A program made the translations under genes and the position numbers. Below are positions 1 through 10,011 of a stretch of 64,000 nucleotides of DNA, piece by piece. The notes under the pieces were generated by a model that was not told the DNA's origin, made no database searches, and saw nothing but the letters and a program-made list of their open reading frames with translations. The stretch is taken from positions 1 to 64,000 of the forward strand of contig CAILUU010000046.1 of assembly GCA_903837525.1 (NCBI GenBank), in the 5' to 3' direction. Source of the DNA: an uncultured Bacteroidota bacterium (GTDB lineage: Bacteria > Bacteroidota > Bacteroidia > Chitinophagales > Chitinophagaceae). The stretch's first letter is position 1. The number at the start of each line of letters is the position of its first letter.

Positions 1-48
1 AATTATATAATAATAAATTCTTAATATTGTTGTTTAAAATTTTTTAAG

Positions 49-1029
49 ATGAACGAACAATTAATAAAATTTATAGAACTCTGTTTAACAGATGGAGTTA
101 TTACTGACAAAGAAAGAGAAGTAATCTTTAGAAAGGCTTCCGAGTATAATGTTGATATAGATGAGTGTGAGATTATTTTAGAATCTATGATTCAACAAAA
201 GAATATGTCACAAACTGTTACTATTTTAAAGAATGAAATAGTTACGGAAGTAAATACAGAAATAAATAATTCAGAAAAATATTCATCTTTATTAAGTATA
301 TATAGCAATATCTATAATCTTTGGAATGATTCTAAATACCTAGAATGTATTAATGAAGTTAAAAAAGCTGAACCACTATTTAAAGATTTATTTAAAGACC
401 GATGGGCAGTTACTGCCAAATATTATCTATGGTCATTAATGGAAGTAGATTTAGAAAAAGCCTATGAAGAAATTGATAGAGTTACTAATCTTGTAGAAGA
501 TAAGTTATATCTACAAAATATTATTGGGCGAATTTATCAAGAGAAAGGAACCAAAACTAATGATTTAACCGAATTAAATAAAGCTTTACACTGCTTTAAA
601 TCATATGACTATGATAGTGAATATCAAATCGAGAATGTAAAAGAAATAATAAATAGAATTGTTTCAAATAGTAATAAAGAATTAGAAGCAAAACTGAAAT
701 CATTAGGAGTTAATTCAGAAATTATTAAACAGTTTACAAACAATGATTATAAAAAATTATGGAAAGTAAGTTGCCTTATTACTGAACCATATTATAACTA
801 TATAAAAAATACAATAAGTAATTGGCAAAATTCAAATCCTAATTTTTTTATCCCATCAAATGGCATTATCAATGAAAAAGGAGCTGTTGCTTTTATTAAA
901 GCAAATTGGACTAATATTTATGTCTATCGCGTTGATAAATATTGGGAAAAGAAAGGAAGTGACTGCGATAAATTTAAATCCTTTGACAAAACAAAAATTG
1001 AAATAATAGAGATTAACGAAATAGTATAA
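49..1029 (+). CDS. Unrecognised protein with TerB-like N-terminus
   Basis: A 326-residue protein I cannot assign to a function. The first 50 residues look like a small helical TerB/DUF533-like module (pattern LTDGVITDKEREVIFRKA followed by an acidic helix), a module often found at the front of multidomain stress or defence proteins. Residues about 80-215 are helical and could be TPR-like (paired Trp/Tyr/Leu helices); the C-terminal 60 residues look like a separate alpha/beta piece. There is no signal peptide or membrane segment, so it should be cytoplasmic. The stop is 6 bases before the next start, so the two genes are probably one transcript. Base composition is much more AT-rich than the rest of the window, suggesting transfer. 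The ATG at 49 is the first possible start. Coding status is good; function is unknown. Confidence 0.75.
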   Translation: MNEQLIKFIELCLTDGVITDKEREVIFRKASEYNVDIDECEIILESMIQQKNMSQTVTILKNEIVTEVNTEINNSEKYSSLLSIYSNIYNLWNDSKYLECINEVKKAEPLFKDLFKDRWAVTAKYYLWSLMEVDLEKAYEEIDRVTNLVEDKLYLQNIIGRIYQEKGTKTNDLTELNKALHCFKSYDYDSEYQIENVKEIINRIVSNSNKELEAKLKSLGVNSEIIKQFTNNDYKKLWKVSCLITEPYYNYIKNTISNWQNSNPNFFIPSNGIINEKGAVAFIKANWTNIYVYRVDKYWEKKGSDCDKFKSFDKTKIEIIEINEIV

Positions 1030-1035
1030 ATAAAA

Positions 1036-1833
1036 ATGGAAAAATTTAAAAAAAATATTCAATCTAATTTTAATGAATGGAAAGAACAAGGAAAATGTTC
1101 ACAGGCAATAGCGCTAAATAAAAAAATTGGAAAAGAATATTTCTGTGAATCTAATCCCCATTTTTTTACAGGAGATTTATCTGCTGATTTAGTTTTAGTT
1201 CATTTAAACCCTAAAAGGAATAAAAATAAAGTAAGTGGTTCGTATGATATTGAAAAACCAAAATTTAATTCATTTGAAGAATATTTTGATTATTTTAATT
1301 ATTTTGGTAAGAATAATTATGATAAAAATTCAGGAAGAACACATAAATCACCATTTGACAAAAAACAAATACGCTTTTTAAAACCACTAAATATTTTACC
1401 ATTTACTGGAAATGATATTTATAAAGATTTAGAAATTGTCATCGATAATAAACTTCAAATAGAACTAATTCCATTTGGCTCTGATAATTTTAATTACAAT
1501 GAAGTTGGCATTAAAAACATTGAACCATTTATAGATAATATTTTATCACTTATAGCTGCAAAAGAAAGAAAACAAGTGATTTTCTGTGGTAGAGTTTTTG
1601 ATAATATACTTAATGAATATGTTATAAAAAAGAAAGTACATGAATTTAAACTTCAAAAAACAGATGGTACTTTAACAAAAGGAGATTATCATTTTATAGA
1701 GATTGATATTAAACATAACGATAAAATTATTAAAGCAATTATTGCTCCACAATATGCTATGCAAGGAATGCCTATCGAACAATATGGAATTAAATTAAAT
1801 CAATTATTGAATGGCAAAACAAGCAATAAATAG
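1036..1833 (+). CDS. Unrecognised protein, faintly uracil-DNA-glycosylase-like
   Basis: A 265-residue cytoplasmic protein that follows the previous gene by 6 bases. What can be seen: an early block with FFTGDLSADLVLVHLNP (about residues 43-59), a middle block LIPFGSDNF, and a strand VIFCGRVF about two thirds along. A hydrophobic strand ending in L-N-P, then later strand-glycine motifs, is reminiscent of the uracil-DNA glycosylase fold, but I see no convincing catalytic motif, so this is only a weak fold-level guess. The gene shares the strong AT bias of its neighbour. It could be the effector of a two-gene accessory unit, or an orphan of a larger element that lies outside the window. Confidence 0.7.
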   Translation: MEKFKKNIQSNFNEWKEQGKCSQAIALNKKIGKEYFCESNPHFFTGDLSADLVLVHLNPKRNKNKVSGSYDIEKPKFNSFEEYFDYFNYFGKNNYDKNSGRTHKSPFDKKQIRFLKPLNILPFTGNDIYKDLEIVIDNKLQIELIPFGSDNFNYNEVGIKNIEPFIDNILSLIAAKERKQVIFCGRVFDNILNEYVIKKKVHEFKLQKTDGTLTKGDYHFIEIDIKHNDKIIKAIIAPQYAMQGMPIEQYGIKLNQLLNGKTSNK

Positions 1834-2045
1834 TGATGAAGATATTTTATCACTAATAAAACAAGCAGTAATTTGCTGTAAAATTAAGATTTCAATATCC
1901 TACAGTGCTTATTTCTATTAGATATCGAATTAAAAAAGTTTAATAATATTAAAAAGAAATATTCTTCTTATTTTTTGGTCTATCGTTGCAAAAATTCTAG
2001 GTTTTTCAATTAAAATATTTGTCAAGCGTAGAATTATTTACGATT
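1834..2045. other. Intergenic stretch, nothing recognised
   Basis: About 210 bases of AT-rich sequence between the accessory gene pair and the helicase remnant. I see no clear terminator, tRNA or open frame of note. An in-frame TTG at 2019 would extend the downstream fragment by nine codons, but the ATG at 2046 begins the normal helicase N-terminus. Confidence 0.4.
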
Positions 2046-2417
2046 ATGACATTTAAAGAACTAAATCTTTTAGAGCCGATTTTAAATGCTCTTACCTCAG
2101 AGGGTTATACCAACCCAACTCCAATTCAAGAAAAAGCAATTCCAATTTTATTAGCTGGTAGAGATATTATGGGCTGCGCTCAGACTGGAACTGGAAAAAC
2201 AGCAGCTTTTGCAATTCCGATTTTACAGCGATTAACACAAATTCCACGAACATCTGGCAATACAAGTATTCGCTCTTTGATAGTAACACCAACCTTTTTA
2301 CCCAAGTTTATTATTGATAAAAAAATACCTGAAATAGGTAATTATATAAACCTTACAAAAATAGAAATGCCTGCAACAGAGGGAGTAAGAGAGTTGAGGA
2401 AACTGTTAGAGGGGTAA
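2046..2417 (+). pseudogene. Truncated DEAD-box RNA helicase (RhlE-type) with foreign tail
   Basis: The first 83 codons are a clean DEAD-box helicase start: the Q motif ([14 protein letters not shown]), Walker A (AQTGTGKT) and the beginning of motif Ia (VTPT). Right after the Thr codon ending at 2294 the expected RELA is lost and the frame runs into about 40 unrelated residues ([15 protein letters not shown] onward) to a stop at 2417. Motifs DEAD, SAT and the whole helicase C-terminal domain are absent; a normal family member has about 400 residues. It therefore cannot be a working helicase. The sharp join suggests a deletion or insertion event, or an assembly join, beside the AT-rich patch. 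The origin of the tail is not recognised. An intact paralogue lies at 21416-22744. Confidence 0.8.
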
Positions 2418-2429
2418 TGTTTTTATTTT

Positions 2430-2452
2430 GTCATTTCGACGATAGCAGAAAT
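2430..2452. repeat. Short palindromic repeat remnant
   Basis: The sequence gtcatttcgacgatagcag plus aaat forms a small hairpin (ATTTC pairing with GAAAT). It resembles a short dispersed palindrome, beginning GTCATTTCGACGA, that I remember as common in the gaps of Bacteroidota genomes. It sits 13 bases after the stop of the truncated helicase. The assignment is from memory and from one copy only. Confidence 0.4.
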
Positions 2453-2519
2453 ATAATTTATATGATTGTTGTTGTTATAACAAACTCTCCTATTACCATA
2501 ACAAACTGCTTTAAAAATT

Positions 2520-4046
2520 TCATCTAACTAAATTTTCACTAAAAATAATGCCATTTTTTTCTAACTCTAACAAAACGGGTTCGTAAATTTCTTTGCTTGT
2601 GGGTATGTGTAAACCAGTAGTTTTTATGGTGCCATTTAAAATTAATTTTGCCGCAATTCCTAAAGGTAAGCCAACTGTTTTTGCCATAGCGGTTCGTAAA
2701 CTATCTTTCCCAATAACTTTTAACGAGCTGTTTATAGTATGTAGTTTTTCACTCAATTCGTATTCAATTTCATGCAACATTACAATCATATCTTTATCCT
2801 GTGGTTGTAATACTAATTTTTTTTCTATAATAAATTGTAAAATTTCGGCTACTGTACAAACACCTTTATTAATAAGGGTTTCATCATCATCCATACCTAA
2901 ATAAAAGAGTTGCTTTAGCGTTAAATTAGCTTCATGCATTTTAGTTGCCATAGCTGTGGCGGCTCTGTTTTTCATTTCCTCAATATTCACCACTTGTAAA
3001 TTTCCATCTTCATCTACAAAGGTAAATTGGTTTACATTTTTAACCGTTGAATTTAAATTTTTAGACTCTTCCAGCTTTTCCTCGGCTTCTATTAATTTTT
3101 CTATTTTTTGAGCTAATTTTTTGGTAAAGTCTAAACGCTCTTCCATTTTTTTACTAAGCCAATCACCAAATTTTATAGCATCAAAATGTTGTTTAAAAAA
3201 TTGTGCAATCGTTAATCCATCTGTGTTGTAGCTAATTGTCTCGTCGGTCAATTTTAACTCAACAACATTATTCCAACCATACATAAAATCGGGATAGCGT
3301 AGGGTAGAACGTAAAAATGTTTGAGCAGTTTTCAATCCATACGTATCCATATAACTTAAGGAGTCTCTGTTGGGATAGTAACTTAAAAAACCAATTTCGT
3401 CATCAAACCTTACGCCACGTTCAACCTCAAATAATTCTTCATACTTTTCTTTTACACTATTATTATTAATTTTATAAATAGCCCCAGCTTTGCCTGCCAT
3501 TATAATATTTTTTGGGTTCCAGCTTATTTTATATTTCCATGGGTTATCATCGCTTTCTGGTGCAACAAGTCCGCCACAGTGGCTTTTAAAAGAAGTAACA
3601 ACACCGCCTTTATCATGAATTTTATCAATAATTTTCATTGCACTCATATGGTCAATACCAGGGTCTAAACCCATTTCGTATAAAAAAAGCAAGTGCTTGT
3701 TATCGATTTTTGATTGTAGATTTTTTATATTTTCATCTACATACGAAGCAGTAAGTAAATTTTTAGCATGCTTTATGCAATCTTCAGCAATTAAAAAATG
3801 TAATGCAGGCGGCATCATGCTAATTACAATAGTTGCTTGTTGTATCAATGCAATACGTTGTTCGTTGTTGGTAGTATCAACTTGTACCGCAGTTGCAATT
3901 GGGTTATTATTTGTTTTAGATAAGATTAAATTTTTATCAATATCAGCAATAATAACGTTCCAGTTATTCTCAGTAGCATTTTCAATTAAATAATCTATTA
4001 AAACAGTGGCTGATTTACCTGCACCAAAAACAAGAATTGTATTCAC
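2520..4046 (-). CDS. Saccharopine dehydrogenase family protein
   Basis: An NAD(P)-dependent oxidoreductase of the saccharopine dehydrogenase / lysine-ketoglutarate reductase family (508 residues). The N-terminal Rossmann motif VFGAGKSATVLIDYL is clear, followed by the family segment with ISMMPP and the YEMGLDPGIDHMSAM block that shapes the substrate site. Residues about 300-385 carry a charged, helical insertion (with EKLIEAEEKLEE) that makes the protein somewhat longer than usual. The C-terminal part has the closing family motif (TVGLPLGIAAKLIL). The family acts in lysine metabolism through saccharopine, but many bacterial members have unproven substrates, so I do not give a gene name. It is a single-gene unit, divergent from gyrA. 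Confidence 0.85.
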   Translation of the reverse strand: MNTILVFGAGKSATVLIDYLIENATENNWNVIIADIDKNLILSKTNNNPIATAVQVDTTNNEQRIALIQQATIVISMMPPALHFLIAEDCIKHAKNLLTASYVDENIKNLQSKIDNKHLLFLYEMGLDPGIDHMSAMKIIDKIHDKGGVVTSFKSHCGGLVAPESDDNPWKYKISWNPKNIIMAGKAGAIYKINNNSVKEKYEELFEVERGVRFDDEIGFLSYYPNRDSLSYMDTYGLKTAQTFLRSTLRYPDFMYGWNNVVELKLTDETISYNTDGLTIAQFFKQHFDAIKFGDWLSKKMEERLDFTKKLAQKIEKLIEAEEKLEESKNLNSTVKNVNQFTFVDEDGNLQVVNIEEMKNRAATAMATKMHEANLTLKQLFYLGMDDDETLINKGVCTVAEILQFIIEKKLVLQPQDKDMIVMLHEIEYELSEKLHTINSSLKVIGKDSLRTAMAKTVGLPLGIAAKLILNGTIKTTGLHIPTSKEIYEPVLLELEKNGIIFSENLVR

Positions 4047-4396
4047 AATATGTATAATTTATTGCAAGTTATTTGATTGAGCCTAAATAACCACAGCGCA
4101 TCCAATCTATCCAAAAAAAAGTAGTAAAATAATTTTGTTATTAATCAAACTTTTATGTTTTTTAATTAGTTTTATCATTTAAATCCGTCAAATCATTATT
4201 CTATCCATTTATACAGCAAAAGTTCAATAGAACTGAAAAAGATATATGTAATTTAAGTTAAATTGAAATAGTAATGTTGGTAACCAAAACATTCTCCACA
4301 GCACCAAAAATTATGTGTACAACTAAGCTGAAAAACAATATATTTTGTCAAGGAAAAACCACTTTTTTTTAGTACTTTCGTCACCTATAATATTAT
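4047..4396. other. Divergent promoter region of the saccharopine dehydrogenase gene and gyrA
   Basis: 350 bases with no credible gene. It must hold two divergent promoters. For gyrA a near-consensus -7 box lies just before the start; none could be placed confidently for the leftward gene. I see no tRNA or strong hairpin. Confidence 0.4.
4373..4380 (+). promoter_or_regulatory. Possible gyrA -7 box
   Basis: TACTTTCG, one base from the Bacteroidota -7 consensus TAnnTTTG, 16 bases before the gyrA ATG. A TTTG at 4344-4347 is a little too far upstream to be an ideal -33 element. Confidence 0.35.
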
Positions 4397-7009
4397 ATGG
4401 AAAATAACGAACAAAATAACGAAGAATTTATAAGTAACAGAGGTAAAATTATCCCTGTTAATATTGAGGAGCAAATGAAAACATCTTACATCGATTATTC
4501 GATGAGTGTTATAGTGGGCAGGGCTTTGCCAGATGTAAGAGATGGTTTAAAACCAGTGCATCGCAGGGTGTTATATGGTATGTATGAGTTAGGTAATACG
4601 TCTAGCAAACCTTACAAAAAAAGTGCTCGTATAGTTGGAGAAGTAATGGGTAAATATCATCCTCATGGAGATACTGCCATTTACGATACTATGGTGCGTT
4701 TAGCACAAGAGTGGAATATGAGAGAGCCATTGATAGATGGGCAAGGTAATTTTGGTAGTCAAGATGGTGACCCACCGGCTGCCATGCGTTATACCGAGGT
4801 GCGTATGAAAAAAATTGCTGAGGCAATGATGGATGATTTGGATAAAGAAACGGTTGACTTTCAGTTGAACTTTGATGATAGTTTAAAGGAGCCAACGGTA
4901 ATGCCTACAAAAATTCCTCAATTATTAGTAAACGGAAGTAGTGGTATTGCAGTAGGTATGGCAACCAATATGATGCCCCATAATTTAGATGAGGTTATTG
5001 ATGGTTGTATTGCATATATAGGGGATAGAGAAATTACCATTGATGAATTAATGAAGTATGTAAAAGCCCCCGATTTTCCTACAGGTGGTATAATTTATGG
5101 CTACGAAGGCATTAAAACAGCTATGCATACAGGTAGAGGCAGAGTGGTGCTACGTGGAAGAACAACGATTGAAACAGATGCTAAAGGAAGAGAGAAAATT
5201 ATAATTACCGAAGTACCTTACCAAGTAAATAGAGATGCATTAACCCAAAAAATTGGTGATATTATTAACGATAAGCTTGTTGAAGGAATAAGCAATGTTA
5301 ATAATGAAAGTAATAATAAAGAGGGTACAAGGGTAGTTATTGATTTAAAGAAAGATGCCGTTGCACAAGTAGTAATAAATCAATTATACAAGTTTACTGA
5401 TTTACAAACCTCTTATGGTATAAATAATGTTGCTATTGTAAAAGGCAGACCAAAAACCTTAAACCTTAAGGACCTAATTAGAGAGTTTGTAGAGTTTAGG
5501 TTAGAGGTGGTTACTAAACGAACAGAGTTTGAATTACGTAAAGCAAGAGAAAGAGCTCATATTTTAGAAGGCTATATAATAGCATTAGATAATTTAGATG
5601 CCGTAATAAAATTGATTCGAGAAAGTAGTACGCCAAATATTGCACAAGATGGTTTAATGACCACTTTTGCTATGACAGAAATTCAAGCCAAAGCTGTACT
5701 AGAATTGCGTTTACAACGCCTTACTGGTATGGAAATAGATAAAATTAGAGAAGAGCATGCAGGCTTAATGAAAGAAATTGAACGCCTAATTGAATTATTG
5801 GCTAATGAAGGAATGCGTTTTGATATAATTAAAGCAGAGTTACAAGAAGTAAGAGAAAAATTTGGTGATCCTCGTAGAAGTGAAATTGTATATGTTGGTG
5901 ATGATATGAATATGTTAGATTTTATTGAGGAGGAGGATGTAGTAGTAACAATATCTCATTTGGGTTATGTAAAACGAACTTCTGCTACAGAATATCGCCA
6001 GCAACGCAGAGGTGGTAGAGGAAGCAAAGGAAGTAGTACTCGTAATGAAGATTATATAGAGCATTTATTTGTTGCAAGCACTCATCATACCTTATTATTC
6101 TTTACAGAAAAGGGTAGGTGCTTTTGGTTAAAAGTATACGAAGTACCAGAAGGTGATAAAACAAGTAAGGGTAGGGCAATGCAAAACCTTATTCAAATAC
6201 CGCCAGATGATAAAGTAAGAGCCATTATTGATGTAAAAGACTTTAAAGATGAAGAATATGTTAAAGGTCATTACATAGTGTTATGCACTAAACAAGGAAT
6301 TATAAAAAAGACAGATTTAGAAGATTTTAGCCGCCCTCGCCAAAATGGTATTAACGCCATAAATATTCAAGAAGGCGACCAATTATTAGAAGCAAGATTA
6401 ACCGATGGTAATTGCGAAATAATGATGGCTGTTAAAAGTGGTAGAGCTATACGTTTTAATGAAGAAAAAGTACGCAGCACAGGTAGAGGAGGAATAGGGG
6501 TTTATGGAATAGAGGTTGATGATAAAACCGATGAAGTAATAGGAATGGTTTGCGTAAACAGAGAAGATAAGTCCAAAACAATAATGGTTGTAAGTGAAAA
6601 AGGATTTGGGAAACGTACACCTTTAATTGATGAAGATGGGGAAGCTGTTTACAGAATTACAAACAGAGGTGGTAAAGGAGTTCGTACCTTAAATGTTACA
6701 GAAAAAACTGGTAGGTTAGTAGGCTTATTAGCCGTAAGTGAAACAGAAGATTTAATGATTACTTGTGTAAGCGGCATTACTATACGTATGAGTGTTGCAG
6801 GTATTAGACCGCAAGGTAGAGCAACACAAGGAGTAAAATTAATTAAGGTAGATGAAGGTGATGCAATAGCAGCAGTAACGCAATTAGAGGAGCAAGAGGA
6901 AGAAGTGATAATAGATGAAAATAGTGCAGATAGTAACGAAACAAATTCTGATTCTAATAAGGCTAGCGATAAAGAAAAGGATAGTGAAGATGATAGTATA
7001 ACGGAATAA
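4397..7009 (+). CDS. gyrA: DNA gyrase subunit A
   Basis: The breakage-reunion subunit of DNA gyrase (870 residues), which with GyrB introduces negative supercoils. The catalytic tyrosine is Tyr132 in AAMRYTE. The quinolone-resistance region reads [11 protein letters not shown]: Thr93 and Asp97 correspond to E. coli Ser83 and Asp87, so the first position is Thr, while the acid is kept. The GyrA box that wraps DNA is present as QRRGGRG, followed by the six-bladed C-terminal domain. The last 35 residues are a low-complexity acidic tail rich in Asp, Glu, Ser and Asn. The GyrA box separates this protein clearly from the ParC-type subunit at 47261-49777. GyrB is not in the window. The ATG fits the family start. 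Confidence 0.97.
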   Translation: MENNEQNNEEFISNRGKIIPVNIEEQMKTSYIDYSMSVIVGRALPDVRDGLKPVHRRVLYGMYELGNTSSKPYKKSARIVGEVMGKYHPHGDTAIYDTMVRLAQEWNMREPLIDGQGNFGSQDGDPPAAMRYTEVRMKKIAEAMMDDLDKETVDFQLNFDDSLKEPTVMPTKIPQLLVNGSSGIAVGMATNMMPHNLDEVIDGCIAYIGDREITIDELMKYVKAPDFPTGGIIYGYEGIKTAMHTGRGRVVLRGRTTIETDAKGREKIIITEVPYQVNRDALTQKIGDIINDKLVEGISNVNNESNNKEGTRVVIDLKKDAVAQVVINQLYKFTDLQTSYGINNVAIVKGRPKTLNLKDLIREFVEFRLEVVTKRTEFELRKARERAHILEGYIIALDNLDAVIKLIRESSTPNIAQDGLMTTFAMTEIQAKAVLELRLQRLTGMEIDKIREEHAGLMKEIERLIELLANEGMRFDIIKAELQEVREKFGDPRRSEIVYVGDDMNMLDFIEEEDVVVTISHLGYVKRTSATEYRQQRRGGRGSKGSSTRNEDYIEHLFVASTHHTLLFFTEKGRCFWLKVYEVPEGDKTSKGRAMQNLIQIPPDDKVRAIIDVKDFKDEEYVKGHYIVLCTKQGIIKKTDLEDFSRPRQNGINAINIQEGDQLLEARLTDGNCEIMMAVKSGRAIRFNEEKVRSTGRGGIGVYGIEVDDKTDEVIGMVCVNREDKSKTIMVVSEKGFGKRTPLIDEDGEAVYRITNRGGKGVRTLNVTEKTGRLVGLLAVSETEDLMITCVSGITIRMSVAGIRPQGRATQGVKLIKVDEGDAIAAVTQLEEQEEEVIIDENSADSNETNSDSNKASDKEKDSEDDSITE

Positions 7010-7081
7010 TTAAATCACTAGGTATATTTAACTATTTTTTATACACCTTAAGTCTACTTACAAAAAACAAAGCCGCATTAG

Positions 7082-9970
7082 TTAAGTTGCAAGTTGAATA
7101 TTAATCAAATAATCAAATAAATTTGTTTCCGTTTTTAACCCTAATTTTTTCCGTAGCCTATACCTACTAATTTCTACACCTCTTGCACTTATATTTAATA
7201 GTTGTGCAATTTCTTTGGTAGATAAATTCATTCGTAAGTATGCACAAATTTTTACTTCGTTATTAGAAATAGCTGGGTGTTTTTCTTTTAATACTTTAAT
7301 AAAATCACTATGTACTTTATCAAAATGGGTTGCAAATTTTTCCCATTCCGTGTCAATAGTATCATCTTCACTTATAGATTTAATCATTTTTTTTAACTCA
7401 ATTTCTACTTTATTACTATCTGCTCCTTTTACTATCTGCGTTAACTCTGATTTTATTTTAGAAACCAATTCACCTTTTTTTACTAGATGCATTGCGGTAG
7501 AAGCCAACTCCGAATTTTTATAATTTATTTCTGTTTCTAATTTATCATTTTGCATGGTAATTAGCTCTGTACTAGATTTTGATAACTCTAGCTCATGTAT
7601 GTACCGTATTTTACGTTGTTCCTCTTCGTACTTCTTTTGTTGAAGCTTAAATTTATTTTGGAAATAAACATATAAAAAATAAAGACTGGCCAAACATAAA
7701 ATAAAATAAAGAAGTTTAGCCCAAACAGTTTTATACCAAGGCGGCAAAATATTAAATGAATAAGTTGCAATTTCAGATTCTGATCCTAAATTATTTCTAA
7801 CTTTTACTTCAAAAACAAATTTGCCAGGGGGTAGATTCGTATATTCCTTTTCTGTTCTATTGGTCCATTCACTCCAGTTATTATCTAACCCTTTTAACCG
7901 ATAGCTATACTCTAAATAATCTTGAATGCCATAAGTTGGGGAAGCATATTGAAAACGAAAAGTTTTCCAATTATTAGTTAATTGTGGGGCCTTATTTTTT
8001 TCTTGACTTTGGTTTTCATTGGCATAATAACCACCAAATAATATACTATCCTGTACGTTACTAATCACTAATTTTTGTAGTTGCACAAATAGTTTTGGAA
8101 CCGTTAACTTATATTTTTCATAGTTAATATGATAGAACCCTTTTTCTCCACCGATAAAAATATTGTTGCTATTTACTGGATAAATAAACTCAAATCCACT
8201 AAGCATTTTATTGGTTAACTCTGGTATATAAATAAGGGTAGGGCTTACCTTTGAAAAATCAATTATACCCAATTCTTTTCCATGAATAAACCAAACATTC
8301 CCATCTGTATCTTCTTTCAAATACCGAATACTTTTTTGACCCAAAATGTTTTGATAAAGCAACGAGGGTTCAAAAATATCTTTTTGTTCATTATAACTAT
8401 ACACCCCTTTTTCTGTGGCAACAACTAACTCATTTTTAATTTTATAAACATGGTTATTAAAAGTAGATGGCAATCCTTTTTTATCATTATATGTAAAACT
8501 TGTATAGGTATCATTTTCATTATGTATAAGTTTAAAAACTCCATGGTAAGGTTGAGATATCCAAATGGCTTCATTTTTATCAGCAACAACAAAACGAGAT
8601 GATTCTATAAAATTCGGTATTTTAGTGGTGTAAGAAAAATTGTTATTTTTATAGTCAAATATGCTTAAGCCAAAATAACCTCCAGCAATAATTTTACTAG
8701 TAGGAAATGTGCTGGAAAGTGGTACAAAATTCCAAAACCCCTTTGTTGATGAAAGTGGTAGTACACTATTTTTTTTTAATACAAAAGCCCCTTCATGATG
8801 CCCCACTAATAACTGATTATTTATATTAGCTAAAGCCCAAACTTGCCCTTTCAACTTTTCTATACTGTTGAAAGTTCCCATAGTAAAACTTAAATCTGTT
8901 GATTGATTTATAGGCACACTAAATAAACCGTTTGATGTACCTAAAAATAATTTGTTATCGAACAAAATAGATGCATAGCCAGAGCCATTTTGAAACTGTG
9001 GTTTTATTAATTTAATAGCACTGTTATAATTTATTAAATCAATTCCATTGTCAAGCCCCAGCCATAAATTTTGCTGACTGTCTACATTAATACTTAATAC
9101 ATTATTGTTTTGAAGACCTTCCACAGTTGTAAATTGTTGAATAATATTTCCTTTTATATCTATAATGTAAACTCCATTATTACTTGTACCTAATGCAATC
9201 CAATTTTTATTTACTAGTTGTGCAGAATATATTCTGTGGGTTTTAAAAAGTTGATTATTTGCAGATTGAATCGGATTTAATGTATTATTTGCTAAAATAT
9301 AAATTCCATTTCTTAGGGTAGTAACCAAACTGCTATCGGAGCTAATAGATAAAATTGAGGTGACAGGATCGTCAGAGGCTAAATCATTTTGTTTAAAAAT
9401 GGGTATCCAACTGTCATTTTCAAATAGCATTAACCCATTTTCAAAGTCGTGAGCATATAATTTTCCATTACATTCTCCCAAGTAAGTCCATTCGTTTTGT
9501 GTATCAAAAACAGTAATGCCTTGGCTAGTGTATTTAAAAATTTTTGTAGATGATCTAAAATAAATATTTCCTTTATAAGCCGTAATATCCCAAATATCTC
9601 CAAAAAATCTTTTCTTAAGGGGTATTAAGTCTGTTAAGGAGGTATACGTTAATATTCCATTAAGGGATGGGCTAAAGTATCCCAATTCATCTTGCCCCCC
9701 CACGTAAATTTTATTTTTTTCAGAAATTTCAACCGAACGTACGTTTGTTTTGTTTGGAAGAGGGTAGTTATTCCAATATTTACCATCAAAACATAATAAG
9801 CCCTCATTATTTGCAAAATACATTTTCCCAAATTTATCTTGCTTAATGTCCCAGTTTTGTAAGCCTGCTTTATAGATTTGTTTGGGAAAATTTACAATAT
9901 CGGGGAAGGCAATAGTGTTTTGAGCTAAAATTTCTAATGGAAGAAGTATAAATAATAAAATTTGTTTCAT
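7082..9970 (-). CDS. Membrane-spanning beta-propeller/LuxR-type regulator of the glucan locus
   Basis: A 962-residue one-component regulator. Order of parts: signal peptide (1-16), a periplasmic sensor of about 14 propeller repeats (Reg_prop type, with motifs such as LWLGLDNGI), a Y_Y_Y domain near 680-735 (YSYRLKGLDNNWSEW), one membrane helix about 749-770, a cytoplasmic coiled coil (780-850) and a C-terminal LuxR/GerE-type helix-turn-helix near 902-955 (LSTKEIAQLLNISARGVE). The layout resembles hybrid two-component glycan sensors, but the histidine kinase and receiver domains are missing, so binding of an oligosaccharide outside would have to be passed straight to the DNA-binding domain. 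It is divergent from susC, which makes it the probable regulator of the downstream locus. The direct repeats at 10012-10084 are its likely targets. Confidence 0.88.
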   Translation of the reverse strand: MKQILLFILLPLEILAQNTIAFPDIVNFPKQIYKAGLQNWDIKQDKFGKMYFANNEGLLCFDGKYWNNYPLPNKTNVRSVEISEKNKIYVGGQDELGYFSPSLNGILTYTSLTDLIPLKKRFFGDIWDITAYKGNIYFRSSTKIFKYTSQGITVFDTQNEWTYLGECNGKLYAHDFENGLMLFENDSWIPIFKQNDLASDDPVTSILSISSDSSLVTTLRNGIYILANNTLNPIQSANNQLFKTHRIYSAQLVNKNWIALGTSNNGVYIIDIKGNIIQQFTTVEGLQNNNVLSINVDSQQNLWLGLDNGIDLINYNSAIKLIKPQFQNGSGYASILFDNKLFLGTSNGLFSVPINQSTDLSFTMGTFNSIEKLKGQVWALANINNQLLVGHHEGAFVLKKNSVLPLSSTKGFWNFVPLSSTFPTSKIIAGGYFGLSIFDYKNNNFSYTTKIPNFIESSRFVVADKNEAIWISQPYHGVFKLIHNENDTYTSFTYNDKKGLPSTFNNHVYKIKNELVVATEKGVYSYNEQKDIFEPSLLYQNILGQKSIRYLKEDTDGNVWFIHGKELGIIDFSKVSPTLIYIPELTNKMLSGFEFIYPVNSNNIFIGGEKGFYHINYEKYKLTVPKLFVQLQKLVISNVQDSILFGGYYANENQSQEKNKAPQLTNNWKTFRFQYASPTYGIQDYLEYSYRLKGLDNNWSEWTNRTEKEYTNLPPGKFVFEVKVRNNLGSESEIATYSFNILPPWYKTVWAKLLYFILCLASLYFLYVYFQNKFKLQQKKYEEEQRKIRYIHELELSKSSTELITMQNDKLETEINYKNSELASTAMHLVKKGELVSKIKSELTQIVKGADSNKVEIELKKMIKSISEDDTIDTEWEKFATHFDKVHSDFIKVLKEKHPAISNNEVKICAYLRMNLSTKEIAQLLNISARGVEISRYRLRKKLGLKTETNLFDYLINIQLAT

Positions 9971-10011
9971 GTTTTATTCATTTATTGCTGTGCAATTATA
10001 CAAAAAATAAC

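Noticed and set aside
4269-4279. TAGTAATGTTG upstream of gyrA matches the core of the susC-region repeat
   Set aside because: Only 11 bases, no second copy or half-site spacing, and in front of an unrelated gene; chance is likely in such AT-rich DNA.
4397-7009. Possible replication origin near gyrA
   Set aside because: No dnaA, dnaN or DnaA-box cluster in the window; gyrA alone is not evidence for an origin.
7010-7081. Possible hairpin AGGTATA...TATACACCT after gyrA
   Set aside because: Pairing is interrupted and there is no T-run; not listed as a terminator.
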